NCBI GenBank assembly: GCA_963402885.1
Contig: OY727097.1
Location: 21,204,001 to 21,268,000, forward strand
Direction of reading: 5' to 3'
DNA length: 64,000 nucleotides
Origin: Antedon bifida
Taxonomy: Eukaryota > Echinodermata > Crinoidea > Comatulida > Antedonidae
The notes under the pieces are model-generated. The model was not told the DNA's origin, made no database searches, and saw only the letters and a program-made list of their open reading frames with translations. This document shows, piece by piece, positions 49,601 to 60,599 of this stretch. Numbering within the stretch: the first letter of the stretch is position 1; every line of letters begins with the position of its first letter. A program made the translations under genes and the position numbers.

Positions 49601-50277
49601 CGATCGTCCAGTGTTTTCAGAACCATGTTGGGTCCGATCGTCTTACCAGTTGGTCCCGATCGTCTTAGCGTTGGGCCCGATAGTCGTTTGTGTTATATAA
49701 AATAATGTGCCACATTTCATCATTTTTAATTCCTACTGCTAGTGTCAACGTGCTTTTCTTGCGTAATTAAGATTTTAATTAAAAAGGTTAATTAGATTTT
49801 TTTCTGATTTTATTATAATTTTCCCCTAATTAACACTAGGCCTACTGGTTTTAAGAATTTCTTACCAATACTCTCGATTTATGAATAAATGTGATTGATT
49901 TGATTGCTATTATTGTGTTTTTTGTATTCGCGTATTTATTTTTTAAAATTTTCTGAGAATGTTTTGGGCCCGATCGTCTTATTTGTTGGGCCCGATCGTC
50001 TGGGCCCGATCGTCTCTGGGCCCGATCGTCTTTCACCCTTGATGGGCCCGATCGTCTTGAAGTGGGCCCGATCGTCTGGGCCCGATCGTCCGTGGTCCCG
50101 ATCGTCTGATAACCCCTAGTGCTAGTAGGCTAGGCTAGTTAGGCCATTCATTCAGCAATTCTTTAGTAATTTAACTTACTTTGTTAATGATTCTGCTTCT
50201 TCAACAAGGGACAATAAACTTGGGCCCAAATTAAGGTGACCTCCGCCATCCTGGTCTGAGTTTGAAACTGCTGACAT
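46678..50277 (-). CDS. MED4: Mediator complex subunit 4 (six exons, complete)
   Basis: MED4 is a middle-module subunit of the Mediator complex, which links transcription factors to RNA polymerase II in the nucleus. Exons: 50277-50180, 48601-48544, 48187-48017, 47801-47657, 47462-47358, 46862-46678; 762 nt, 253 residues (human 270). All junctions are GT-AG with matching phase. Residues 54-130 are a coiled coil ([33 protein letters not shown]). The family core follows: [40 protein letters not shown]. The acidic tail has [16 protein letters not shown] and a Ser run, as in vertebrate MED4. The gene converges on the CAP-Gly gene. Intron 1 (48602-50179) is filled by two array-type elements but the exons are intact. 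Confidence 0.96.
48785..49384. mobile_element. Foldback element A: inverted arrays of a 13-bp word, 8-bp target duplication
   Basis: The left end holds six forward units around GGGACGATTCGGCCC (48791-48885). The right end holds two forward variants (GACGTTTCGGCCC type), then four inverted units GGGCCGAATCGTCCC (49308-49379). The outermost stretch GGGACGATTCGGCCCTGAGA is shared, inverted, by both ends. GTAGCCTA flanks the element on both sides (48777-48784 and 49385-49392). The AT-rich middle of about 370 bp has no open frame. An 8-bp duplication suggests hAT-type transposition; that class is inferred. Confidence 0.75.
49506..50114. mobile_element. Foldback element B: inverted arrays of GGGCCCGATCGTC, 8-bp target duplication
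   Basis: The left end has two forward units (GACGATCGGGACC, GACGATCGGGCCC) and then six inverted units GGGCCCGATCGTC with spacers of about 9 bases. The right end has seven inverted units. The outermost 33 bases at the two ends are perfect inverse copies (starting CAGACGATCGGGACCACGGA). CCTAGTGC flanks the element on both sides (49498-49505 and 50115-50122). The word differs from that of element A only at its middle positions (CGA for GAA). The middle is AT-rich and non-coding. Confidence 0.75.
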
Positions 50278-50666
50278 TGTGGCTTCTTGCAAGCTAGGCT
50301 GGAGGCCTAGCTAGCCAACAATAGAATATAAGCAAAGAATATATATCACAAGAATGAGTATTCCGCGATTTTTGCGGTAAGCGTTAATTATATGGGCACC
50401 AGTCATGCAGGTTATGAATATTAATGAGGAGGTACTATTTGAATATTCATTTATCAAAACCCAGCAGACCAAGACCATTCTATTCAGCCTGCAGCTTCTC
50501 GATTCCGTAGGCTTTACTCTCTTGGTCTTGGTAGTTCTTGGTAGGTCTTGGTAGGTCTTGGTATTTAGGAGGACCCTTACCTTTACAGTTACTAATAAAT
50601 TCTAGACTATGGGATAGTTAACTATTATGTAACTATAATTAGCATAATGATGGTTTAGGGTTTTAA

Positions 50667-51292
50667 AGCCCCATTCCCTACGTTTTTTAGATCTAATTTA
50701 AGATCACAAACTATATTTAATGTAAAAATAATACTATATGGTCCTATTGCGATAACTTTTTTCGTCTTTAAACGGTTAAAAATGTGAAAAATAAGTCGAT
50801 TCTAATAATTATAGCGGCCCGCTATAAATCCCAAAATGCATTGCGCGCGGATTGATATTTTTGTTTTTCACCTGTAATTCGCCCACTTTTCGATCGATCG
50901 TGAGGCCAAAACAAATGGAAGACTCCTAACTTTTCAGCGAAAATACCGGGTTTTCCCCAATTTGTATCAACGGAGTCTGGCAAAAATAGAAAGACAATTA
51001 ATGCAGCAACTATACAACATCAGGCTAGGTATATAGCTCGCGTACGATGTTCGTACGTTACCGATGTTTACCAGCTAGGCCTACAAAACTAAGCCTAGCT
51101 AGGCTAGGCCTAAGACCGTCCATGAGAGGTCGATCGCCGCGAGCTACTTAGGTAGTGCATTGTTTCTCACTTTTTATCATAATTTACCATAAAACGTACA
51201 TTTAAGACAAGAAATGACATGGTTTAATGTTTTTAAAGTGATATATATGTATTATTTTCCAAAAAACGTCCAAAATTGCAGGGAAGGGGTCT
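50667..51292. mobile_element. 626-bp TTAA-flanked non-autonomous element, copy B
   Basis: Same length and termini as copy A (43497-44122), flanked by TTAA at 50663-50666 and 51293-51296. It is inserted in the left inner arm of the foldback: the right arm has the uninterrupted sequence 'ccctaaaccatcattatgct' in inverse. It is therefore younger than the foldback. Confidence 0.88.
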
Positions 51293-51384
51293 TTAACTAG
51301 TAATATTTATTGATGACATTACGAAATATTGAATCCATAATTTACGATGGCGTGTATTTATGTATTAACTCTTTAACATAACTG

Positions 51385-51838
51385 CCCATCTGCAGCACTG
51401 GTGCCCATATTAACTCTTTAACATTAGATAGATATAAACATGCACGGCTGGTGCCCACTGCAGCACTGGTGCCCGTATTAACTCTTTAACATTACATAGA
51501 TATAAAAATGCACGGCTGGTGCCCATCTGCAGCACTGGTGCCCATATTAACTCTTTAACATTAGATAGATATAAAAATGCACGGCTAGTGCCCATCTGCA
51601 GCACTGGTGCCCGTATTAACTCTTTAACATCAGATAGATATAAAAATGCACGGCTGGTGCCCATCTGCAGCACTGGTGCCCGTATTAACTCTTTAACATC
51701 AGATAGATATAAAAATGCACGGCTGGTGCCCATCTGCAGCACTGGTGCCCGTATTAACTCTTTAACATTAGATAGATATAAAAATGCACGGCTGGTGCCC
51801 ATCTGCAGCACTGGTGCCCGTATTAACTCTTTAACATT
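51385..51838. repeat. 69-bp minisatellite inside the foldback
   Basis: About six and a half units with 'catctgcagcactggtgccc', 'gtattaactctttaacatta', 'gatagatataaaaatgcacg' and 'gctggtgc'. Because 69 is divisible by 3, long frames appear on both strands (23-residue repeats); neither is a gene. Confidence 0.95.
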
Positions 51839-52734
51839 AATAATGTGTACATATATATCTCATAATATAGTATATATGGGCACCATTCTTGTACGACGTA
51901 ACATATTTATGTGTCCTATATCTGCAGTTCTGAATGTGAAAACAATTGGTGGGTCATTTACTAGTAAAAACCCTAAACCATCATTATGCTAATTATAGTT
52001 ACATAATAGTTAACTATCCCATAGTCTAGAATTTATTAGTAACTGTAAAGCCTACGGAATCGAGAAGCTGCAGGCTGAATGGTCTTGGTCTGCTGGGTTT
52101 TGATAAATGAATATTCAAATAGTACCTCCTCATTAATATCGTAGCGCCCGGTTGATAAAGTTTTAAAACTGTTTATACTGCAGTTTTTACTAAATAAATT
52201 GCATAGAACGAACAATTAAATATCCAAACAGCATTTAACATGATGTTGGCATGTAGCAGTGATAACATTTTTTATCATGAAAATACTACCGGTGGTCCAG
52301 CCTTTGATTAGTGAAACCGTCACAAAAAGTTGTATACATCATCCCAGATACATCCTCACTTATGGCGGCGCCCTACCACTTGGACAATATTACTGTTACA
52401 GGGAAAATCGCGGATTACTCATTCTTGTGATATATATTCTTTGATATAAGTTATTACGGTTACAGTATATTAAGCGGCCGCCTCGCGGGTGTCTGGATGA
52501 ATTGTGCAAATGGTAAAATACGATCCATAAATTGCGGTCCATCTATCTCATAAATTAAGTGCGCATGCGCAACCTAAATAGGTGCCCCCTGACGACTGAG
52601 ATTTAGACTCTTCCTCTACTTAATGTACACACACGTACTGTAATATGATATGAGGTATATTCATTGGTATAGCCAAACATTATCATCTATTAGCAAGCAA
52701 TTGTTATGAAACGCCGTTAGTGACTAATGTTTCA

Positions 52735-52960
52735 ATCTGACAATTTGTCAATGTTGTTGAATATGCCATTTTAATGTCACATAATTTATTCACTTATGAC
52801 CAAAAAATTGATCGAGAAAATTATATTAGTTTAAACGAAAAAAATAGTCAAATTGACTGGAAGATAGGTTTTTGGTTGAATTTAACCGTTTATTTATTGT
52901 TTAACCGTTTTAGCTATTTATTTTTTATATACAAGTTATTAACTTGATTAAAACTGTTGG
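52735..52960 (-). mobile_element. Worn CCTTAAAG-family MITE copy
   Basis: Tracks the reverse complement of 39400-39605 and also 27690-27810: 'taatgtcacataatttattc', 'agtcaaattgactggaagat', 'gtttttggttgaatttaacc', 'ttattaacttgatta'. The termini are not seen. Confidence 0.6.
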
Positions 52961-52984
52961 AAAAACAAAGTTAAGAGTATGTTA

Positions 52985-53475
52985 CACATAAAAAGGGTGG
53001 TTTTTTAAATTTTAAGTTGCTACATAAAATTTTACCAACTAAGTGTAAGCTAAAATTATGGAATTTGTCCAACTGTAATTATTGTGAATATTGCAATGAG
53101 GAGGTTGAAAATGAAAAGCATATGTTATTTGCAAAGAAGTAAAACATTGCTGGGTACAATTTTGCGCTATGCTGAAAACATGTTTTGCATTTACTCAGGA
53201 AGTTACATGGGAGAAAATTGTACTTGGAAAATATGATGTCAAATTTAATGAAATATTTTTCCATTTTAACTTTCTGTATTTATAAAAGTAAAGTCAGTCA
53301 TAGACTTGGTCTTGTAATAAAATGTCCATGGTTAATGTTTACTGCTGAGTTAGAAGTTATAATGAATAGTGAGTTTTTAATAAATAAAAAAAAGGCAAAT
53401 AAAATGTGGTCAGATATGGACCGTAACAATTTAGCAAGGTATAAAATTAACTTTTATAAAATTGATATTTAGGTA
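52985..53475 (+). mobile_element. L1/Tx1-like LINE 3' end
   Basis: The plus strand reads LLHKILPTKCKLKLW, then NCNYCEYCNEEVENEKHMLF with a Cys-Cys-His-Cys arrangement, then ending in a Lys/Asn-rich tail (NLARYKINFYKIDI). This is the C-terminal Cys/His knuckle of L1/Tx1-like ORF2 proteins. At least one frame change lies near 53140. It may be the same family as the copy at 18519-19641, but the two parts do not overlap. Confidence 0.7.
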
Positions 53476-53659
53476 AAGTAAAATTTCTGATTGCATGAAA
53501 GAGATAAAAAGAGTTATAAAACAAAAGAATTCTGTGCTAAATTATATGCACGTTGTTAAAGATTGAACACTGGGCATAGTGTATCAGGTTTACTTACTTG
53601 GTGCACTAACTGTAATGTAAAATTGTATAATAGAGGAAAATATTTGTTTTTCTTCTTTT

Positions 53660-56600
53660 GTCAACATTATTATTCTTTTAAAATGTATTTGTTGTTTCTG
53701 TTTGATTTTTATATTATATCAGTATAGGCCTAAATACTTAATATTGGTAAAGTAGCCATTTTTGTTTTTATAATATTGATAATTATTTTATACATCCATG
53801 GTAGAACAAGTACGACCCACATGTTGGGTTTTATTGAACATAAGGTCGGTTAATACAGGCAGTAAAGTGTAAGTGTATATTAGGGTAAGGAGACCTAGAA
53901 ATCATTACCTTTATTTGTATGTCCTTGATTAATATCAAATAAATATCTTGATATTGATCAAAGACAATAAAAGGTAATGATTTCTAGGTCTTGCCGTACT
54001 ACCCTGATATGCACTTTACTGTCTGTAACCGACCACCATTATGTTCGAAAAAACCCAAAATGTGGGTCACATGTTGTTCTACCACGGTCCGTGGTTCTAC
54101 CAACCAGAAAACTAAAATGGTCAATGGTCTTACACGCTCGGCCACCCGTCGTCTACAACAGCAATTTTCATCGACAATTTTATGTCAAAAAATCAAGTCA
54201 AAATAAAAAATTACAAACCAACAGGACAATAGAATGAGATGCAAAATAATCATGAATGCTTTAAATATGTATACCACGTAATATAAAGTGATAAATAAGA
54301 ACATTCAAAAAGCTTAACAATAAAACAAACTAAAAAACATTACTTTAATTAACAATTTCTATTATTAAAACATGATTGAAATGATTTTCTAAGAATTTAG
54401 TTAAAATACATTTACAAATTGTGGTTATCTATTGTTATGTGGTTATTATAAATAAAGCTCAATACAGGTTATGGTTTTTTTATCACTGGACATGAATCAA
54501 AACTCCCCAACGTGGTCACTATTAGGAACTCCCAATCTGATGTCAAACCCCGATTTAGTTCTACATTTTAGGATTGCATTCTATACGCATATACAGTATG
54601 CTTCAGCCTATTTGACACCTTACGTTACTAAGACTAGAATTACACGTGTAGCCTACATATTGAACACTCATTTTATGACGTTGAAAAATACATTAATCTA
54701 TTGTACATTTTAAATACTAGATGGTATGATCGCTTCGCTCGCGTAATATCTATAGGTCGTGCCCACAGATGGTTCTCGAATACACAGTAATTTCATTTTT
54801 CAGCGTAAAAAAAAATGTCGATTTCAAATGTACGTACCGCAGTACTATATAATACATTGTCGTTTACGTAAGAAACGAATAAATAGACACGATGATTTAT
54901 GTAGTCAAATAAAATTAGCACCCTGCACGGTAATTAGGTCTACTTGTACTTCCGAAAGAGAAACTTGTCATAAAATGAATTGATTTGGACTCATTTAAAC
55001 AAACCCAATTTGTGTTTTGTATGTAACATTAGGGTTGAGGGATGGGGAAGAGAATAGGCACAAAGAGGAACAATGTTTAAATATATTCTTTATTCACTCA
55101 GTAACAAGATATTGTTTTCATGTTTTATAGGCCTATAAATAATATACCACTAAATACAGTAAAACAAATTAATACTACGACGTTTATATTTTTTGTAATT
55201 ATTAATTAATACAAACGATGAGAAGCAACTGTCAGTAATAAAGGTTTTTTGTATATTGTGTGTTTATATATCTAACAGTACCCACACTCACAGTAATAAA
55301 TTTGCGATTCAAATGGCGACCAAAAATGGTTAATACGTATTTACAGTATTGTTCAAGTATTGCAATACATCTAAGGTTTTAGGTTTATTCCCAGGGGCTC
55401 ATACATTTACTTGTATGTACTTGTGTTAATACCGTACCACAGATTCATCACAAATAATAGGGACACGTCTACTATGTCGACTAATACGTACACTATGACG
55501 TCATTTTCACAACTGCAACATTTCATAACCCGTTCATATCAGTGGCATTTTTCCATGCCCTCTCCAACTGAGTACGAGTGGACAAATGACGTCATAACAC
55601 TGCAAAAGTTAACCACAAAAATTGCGGAGAAATGATTTTCTACAATTTTACAAATTGTAAATTATCCATTTTAGTGGTTATTTTAAATAAACCTAAAAAT
55701 TCAGTTAGGGTCTACAGTAGGCTTGTCAATATAGGACGTAACATGAATCAGAACTTCCGAACGTGGTCACTATTAGGAACTCCCAATCTGATGTCAAACC
55801 CCGATTTAGTTCTACATTTTAGAATTGCATTCTAGGCTATACTGCTTCAGCCTACACCTTACGTTACCAAGACTAGAATTACACGTGTAGATGTTGGACA
55901 AACATGTTAAAATGACGACGACGTTGACATAATAAAATATATTACAGTATTCTATTGTACATTGTGAATCTGCTGGTATTTTTATATATTCTAAAAAAAT
56001 ACGTCAACATTATTATTATTCTTTTAAAATGTTGTTTCTGTTGATTTTTATATTATATCAGTATAGGCCTAAATACTTAATATTAGTAAAGTAGCCATTT
56101 TTGTTTTTATAATATTGATAATTATTTTATACATCCATGGTAGAACAAGTTCGACCTACATTTTGGGTTTTATTGAACATAAGGTCGGTTAATACAGGCA
56201 GTAAAGTGCAAGTGTATATTAGGGTAAGGAGACCTAGAAATCATTACCTTTATTTGTATGTCCTTGATTAATATCAAATAAATATCTTGATATTGATCAA
56301 AGACAATAAAAGGTAATGATTTCTAGGTCTTGCCGTACTACCCTGATATGCACTTTACTGTCTGTAACCGACCACCACTATGTTCGCTAAAACCCAAAAT
56401 GTGGGTCACATGTTGTTCTACCACGGTCCGTGGCTCTACCAACCAGAAAACTAAAATGGTCAATGGTCTTACACGCTCGGCCACCCGTCGTCTACAACAG
56501 CAATTTTCATCGACAATTTTATGTCAAAAAATCAAGTCAAAATAAACAATTACAAACCAACAGGACAATAGAATGAGATGCAAAATAATCATGAATGCTT

Positions 56601-59600
56601 TAAATATGTATACCACGTAATATAAAGTGATAAATAAGAACATTCAAAAAGCTTAACAATAAAACAAACTAAAAAACATTACTTTAATGAACAATTTCTA
56701 TTATTAAAGCATGATTGAAATGATTTTCTAGGAATTTAGTTAAAATACATTTACAAATTGTGGTTATCTATTGTTATGTGGTTATTATAAATAAAGCTCA
56801 ATACAGGTTATGGTTTTTTTTATCACTGGACATGAATCAAAACTCCCCAACGTGGTCACTATTAGGAACTCCCAATCTGATGTCAAATCCCGATTTAGTT
56901 CTACATTTTAGGATTGCATTCTATACGCATATGCTTCAGCCTATTTGACACATTACGTTACTAAGACTAGAATTACACGTGTAGCCTACATATTGGACAC
57001 TCATTTTATGACGTTGAAAAATACATTAATCTATTGTACATTTTAAATACTAGATGGTATGATCGCTTCGCTAGCGTAATATCTAGGTCGTGCCCACAGA
57101 TGGTTCTCGAATACACAGTAATTTCATTTTTCAGCGTAAAAAAAATGTCGATTTCAAATGTACGTACCGCAGTACTATAATACAACATTGTCGTTTACGT
57201 AAGAAACGAATAAATAGACACGATGATTTATGTAGTCAAATAACATTAGCACCCTGCACGGTAATTAGGTCTACTTGTACTTCTGAAAGAGAAACTTGTC
57301 ATAAAATGAATTGATTTGGACTCATTTAAACAAACCCAATTTGTGTTTTGTATGTAACATTAGGGTTGAGGGATGGGGAAGAGAATAGGCACAAAGAGGA
57401 ACAATTTTTAAATATATTCTTTATCCACTCAGTAACGAGATATTGTTTTCATGTTTTGTAGGCCTATAAATAATATACCACTAAATACAGTAAAACAAAT
57501 TAATACTATACGACGTTTATATTTTTTGTAATTATTAATTAACACAAACGTTGAGAAGCAACTGTCAGTAATAATTTTTATTTGTATATTGTGTGTTTAT
57601 ATATCTAACAGTACCCACACTCACAGTAATAAATTTGCGATTCAAATGGCGACCAAAAATGGTTAATACGTATTTACAGTATTGTTCAAGTATTGCAATA
57701 CATCTAAGGTTTTAGGTTTATTCCCCAGGGGCTCATACATTTACTTGTATGTACTTGTGTTAATACCGTACCACAGATTCATCACAAATAATAGGGACAC
57801 GTCTACTATGTCGACTAATACGTACACTATGACGTAATTTTCACAACTGCAACATTTCATAACCCGTTCATATCAGTGGCATTTTTCCATGCCATCTCCA
57901 ACTGAGTACGAGTGGACAAATGACGTCATAACACTGCAAAAGTTAACCACAAAAATTGCGGAGAAATGATTTTCTACAATTTTACAAATTGTAAATTATC
58001 TATTTTGGTGGTTATTTTAAATAAACCTAAAAATTCAGTTAGGGTCTACAGTAGGCTTGTCAATATAGGACGTAACATGAATCAGAACTTCCGAACGTGG
58101 TCACTATTAGGAACTCCCAATCTGATGTCAAACCCCGATTTAGTTCTACATTTTAGGATTGCATTCTAGGCTATACTGAGTAGGCCTACATGCTTCAGCC
58201 TACACCTTACGTTACCAAGACTAGAATTACACGTGTAGATGTTGGACAAACATGTTAAAATGACGACGACGTTGACATAATAAAATATATTACAGTATTC
58301 TATTGTACATTGTGAATCTGCTGGTATTTTTATATATTCTAAAAAAATACGTCAACATTATTATTATTCTTTTAAAATGTTGTTTCTGTTGATTTTTATA
58401 TTATATCAGTATAGGCCTAAATACTTAATATTAGTAAAGTAGCCATTTTTGTTTTTATAATATTGATAATTATTTTATACATCCATGGTAGAACAAGTAC
58501 GACCCACATGTTGGGTTTTATTGAACATAAGGTCGGTTAATACAGGCAGTAAAGTGCAAGTGTATATTAGGGTAAGGAGACCTAGAAATCATTACCTTTA
58601 TTTGTATGTCCTTGATTAATATCAAATAAATATCTTGATATTGATCAAAGACAATAAAAGGTAATGATTTCTAGGTCTTGCCGTACTATCCTGATATGCA
58701 CTTTACTGTCTGTAATCGACCACCACTATGTTCGCTAAAACCCAAAATGTGGGTCACATGTTGTTCTACCACGGTCCATGGCTCTACCAACCAGAAAACT
58801 AAAATGGCCAATGGTCTTACACGCTCGGCCACCCGTCGTCTACAACAGCAATTTTCATCGACAATTTTATGTCAAAAAATCAAGTCAAAATTACAAACCA
58901 ACAGGACAATAGAATGAGATGCAAATAATCATGAATGCTTTAAATATGTATACCACGTAATATAAAGTGATAAATAAGAACATTCAAAAAGCTTAACAAT
59001 AAAACAAACTAAAAAAAACATTACTTACTGAACAATTTCTATTATTAAAACATGATTGAAATGATTTTCTAGGAATTTAGTTAAAATACATTTACAAATT
59101 GTAGTTATCTGTTGTTATGTGGTTATTATAAATAAAGCTGAATACAGGTTATGGTTTTATCACTGGACATGAATCAAAACTCCCCAACGTGGTCACTATT
59201 AGGAACTCCCAATCTGATGTCAAACCCCGATTTAGTTCTACATTTTAGGATTGCATTCTATACGCATATGCTTCAGCCTATTTGACACCTTACGTTACTA
59301 AGACTAGAATTATACGTGTAGCCTACATATTGGACACTCATTTTATGACGTTGAAAAATACATTAATCTATTGTACATTTTAAATACTAGATGGTATGAT
59401 CGCTTCGCTCGCGTATATCTAGGTCGTGCCCACAGATGGTTCTCGAATACACAGTAATTTCATTTTTCAGCGTAAAAAAAAATGTCGATTTCAAATGTAC
59501 GTACCGCAGTACTATAATACATCGTCGTTTACGTAAGAAACGAATAAATAGACACGATGATTTATGTAGTCAAATAAAATTAGCACCCTGCACGATAATT

Positions 59601-59885
59601 AGGTCTACTTGTACTTCCGAAAGAGAAACTTGTCATAAAATGAATTGATTTGGACTCATTTAAACCCAATTTGTGTTTTGTATGTAACATTAGGGTTGAG
59701 GGATGGGGAAGAGAATAGGCACAAAGAGGAACAATTTTTAAATATATTCTTTATCCACTCAGTAACGAAATATTGTTTTCATGTTTTATAGGCTTATAAA
59801 TAATATACCACTAAATACAGTAAAACAAATTAATACTACGACGTTTATATTTTTTATAATGATTAATAATACAAACGTTGAGAAA
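53660..59885. repeat. Tandem array of a ~2.34-kb unit, about 2.6 copies
   Basis: The marker 'atccatggtagaacaag' occurs at about 53794, 56133 and 58481, spacings 2339 and 2348. The copies are near-identical with small indels. Copy 3 breaks off near 59885. Each unit has (i) a hairpin of about 150-bp arms (for example 53795-54100, joined at 'gattaatatcaaataaatat'), (ii) two diverged halves that repeat 'cgtggtcactattaggaact' and 'tgatgtcaaaccccgattta' about 1.25 kb apart, and (iii) only short frames. A diverged single copy of one half is at 17553-18175. No transposase was seen. The origin is probably an interspersed element amplified in tandem. Confidence 0.9.
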
Positions 59886-59889
59886 CTTC

Positions 59890-60560
59890 CAATTTGTTTC
59901 GTTAGATAATAGTTTGTAGACAATCGCTCCAAAACAGTTTACCAAATATGGTAAATTTATAACGTTTACAAACTTTGACTTAGATGTTCGTGTAAAATAT
60001 TGATAATGATCAAGGACGTTGAAATTAAAAGATAATGATTCTAGGTCTTATATAAAAGAGCAATGATCGTTGTAATGGCGCTATACACATTATATTATCA
60101 TTATATATTTACAACTTTACTGTTGACAGCTCCCCGGTGTTTATTTTGATTCGAAATTCCAAATAAACGTTAGTTGAGTATTGATCAACTTTATGGTTTT
60201 CAACAAGTAAAAGGTGATTTTTCGCATACCTTTTTCCTTGTACTATAAATTAGCACTTCGCGTGTAAGTTTTAATTTCTAGTAGGCCCTAGTAATAATAT
60301 AACTTTATTTGAAATGGACTGTGATTTCAGGCTATTTTTCACGTTCACAATAAGGCCAAATAATGTTTTTTATCTTCTAAATGTATTTATTGTCAGATAA
60401 TGGCCGAAAATCTTGCCAGAACATTCTACCAAATATGGTTAAAATTAAGCCATCATGACTTAGACGTTCGTGTGTAATATTGATAATGATCAAGGAATTA
60501 AAAGATAATGATTTCTTGGCCTTGCCTTGCATTTGAAATAAATGATGGTTGGGTGTTTCC
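59890..60560. repeat. Two diverged ~0.48-kb repeats after the tandem array
   Basis: 'accaaatatggt', 'gacttaga.gttcgtgt' and 'atattgataatgatcaagga' with 'aaaagataatgatt.c' occur at about 59940-60045 and again at about 60428-60520. The 'gatcaa..aaaggtaatgatttctaggtctt' hairpin words of the 2.34-kb unit are recognisable, so this looks like an older, decayed part of the same family. Confidence 0.55.
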
Positions 60561-60599
60561 ACTTCCACAGGAATTATGTATGTAGCCACCGGACATGTT

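Larger units (their letters stand above)
50333..52443. repeat. Nested inverted-repeat structure upstream of MED4
   Basis: Outer arms 50333-50372 and 52404-52443 share 'caaagaatatatatcacaag' and 'aatgagta.tccgcgatttt' in inverse orientation. Inner arms run from 50418 to about 50665 and from about 51955 to 52139 in inverse, near-identical except that the left arm has an extra block with repeats of CTTGGTAGGT. The gap between outer and inner arms is 45 bp at left and 264 bp at right. The left outer arm lies about 56 bases upstream of the MED4 ATG, so the MED4 5' flank itself is part of the structure. Confidence 0.8.

Noticed and set aside
48788-50110. CRISPR-like arrays
   Set aside because: Unit orientation is mixed, spacers are missing or near-constant short words, and the setting is an animal intron.
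51410-51992. Long open frames of 133 and 157 codons on both strands
   Set aside because: They are made of the 69-bp minisatellite, whose length is a multiple of 3; both strands are open for the same reason.
53977-58917. Conserved 71-codon frame (MPYYPDMHFTVC...) in each 2.34-kb unit
   Set aside because: The three copies are near-identical DNA, so conservation of the frame carries no information; it overlaps the hairpin arm and has no recognisable domain.
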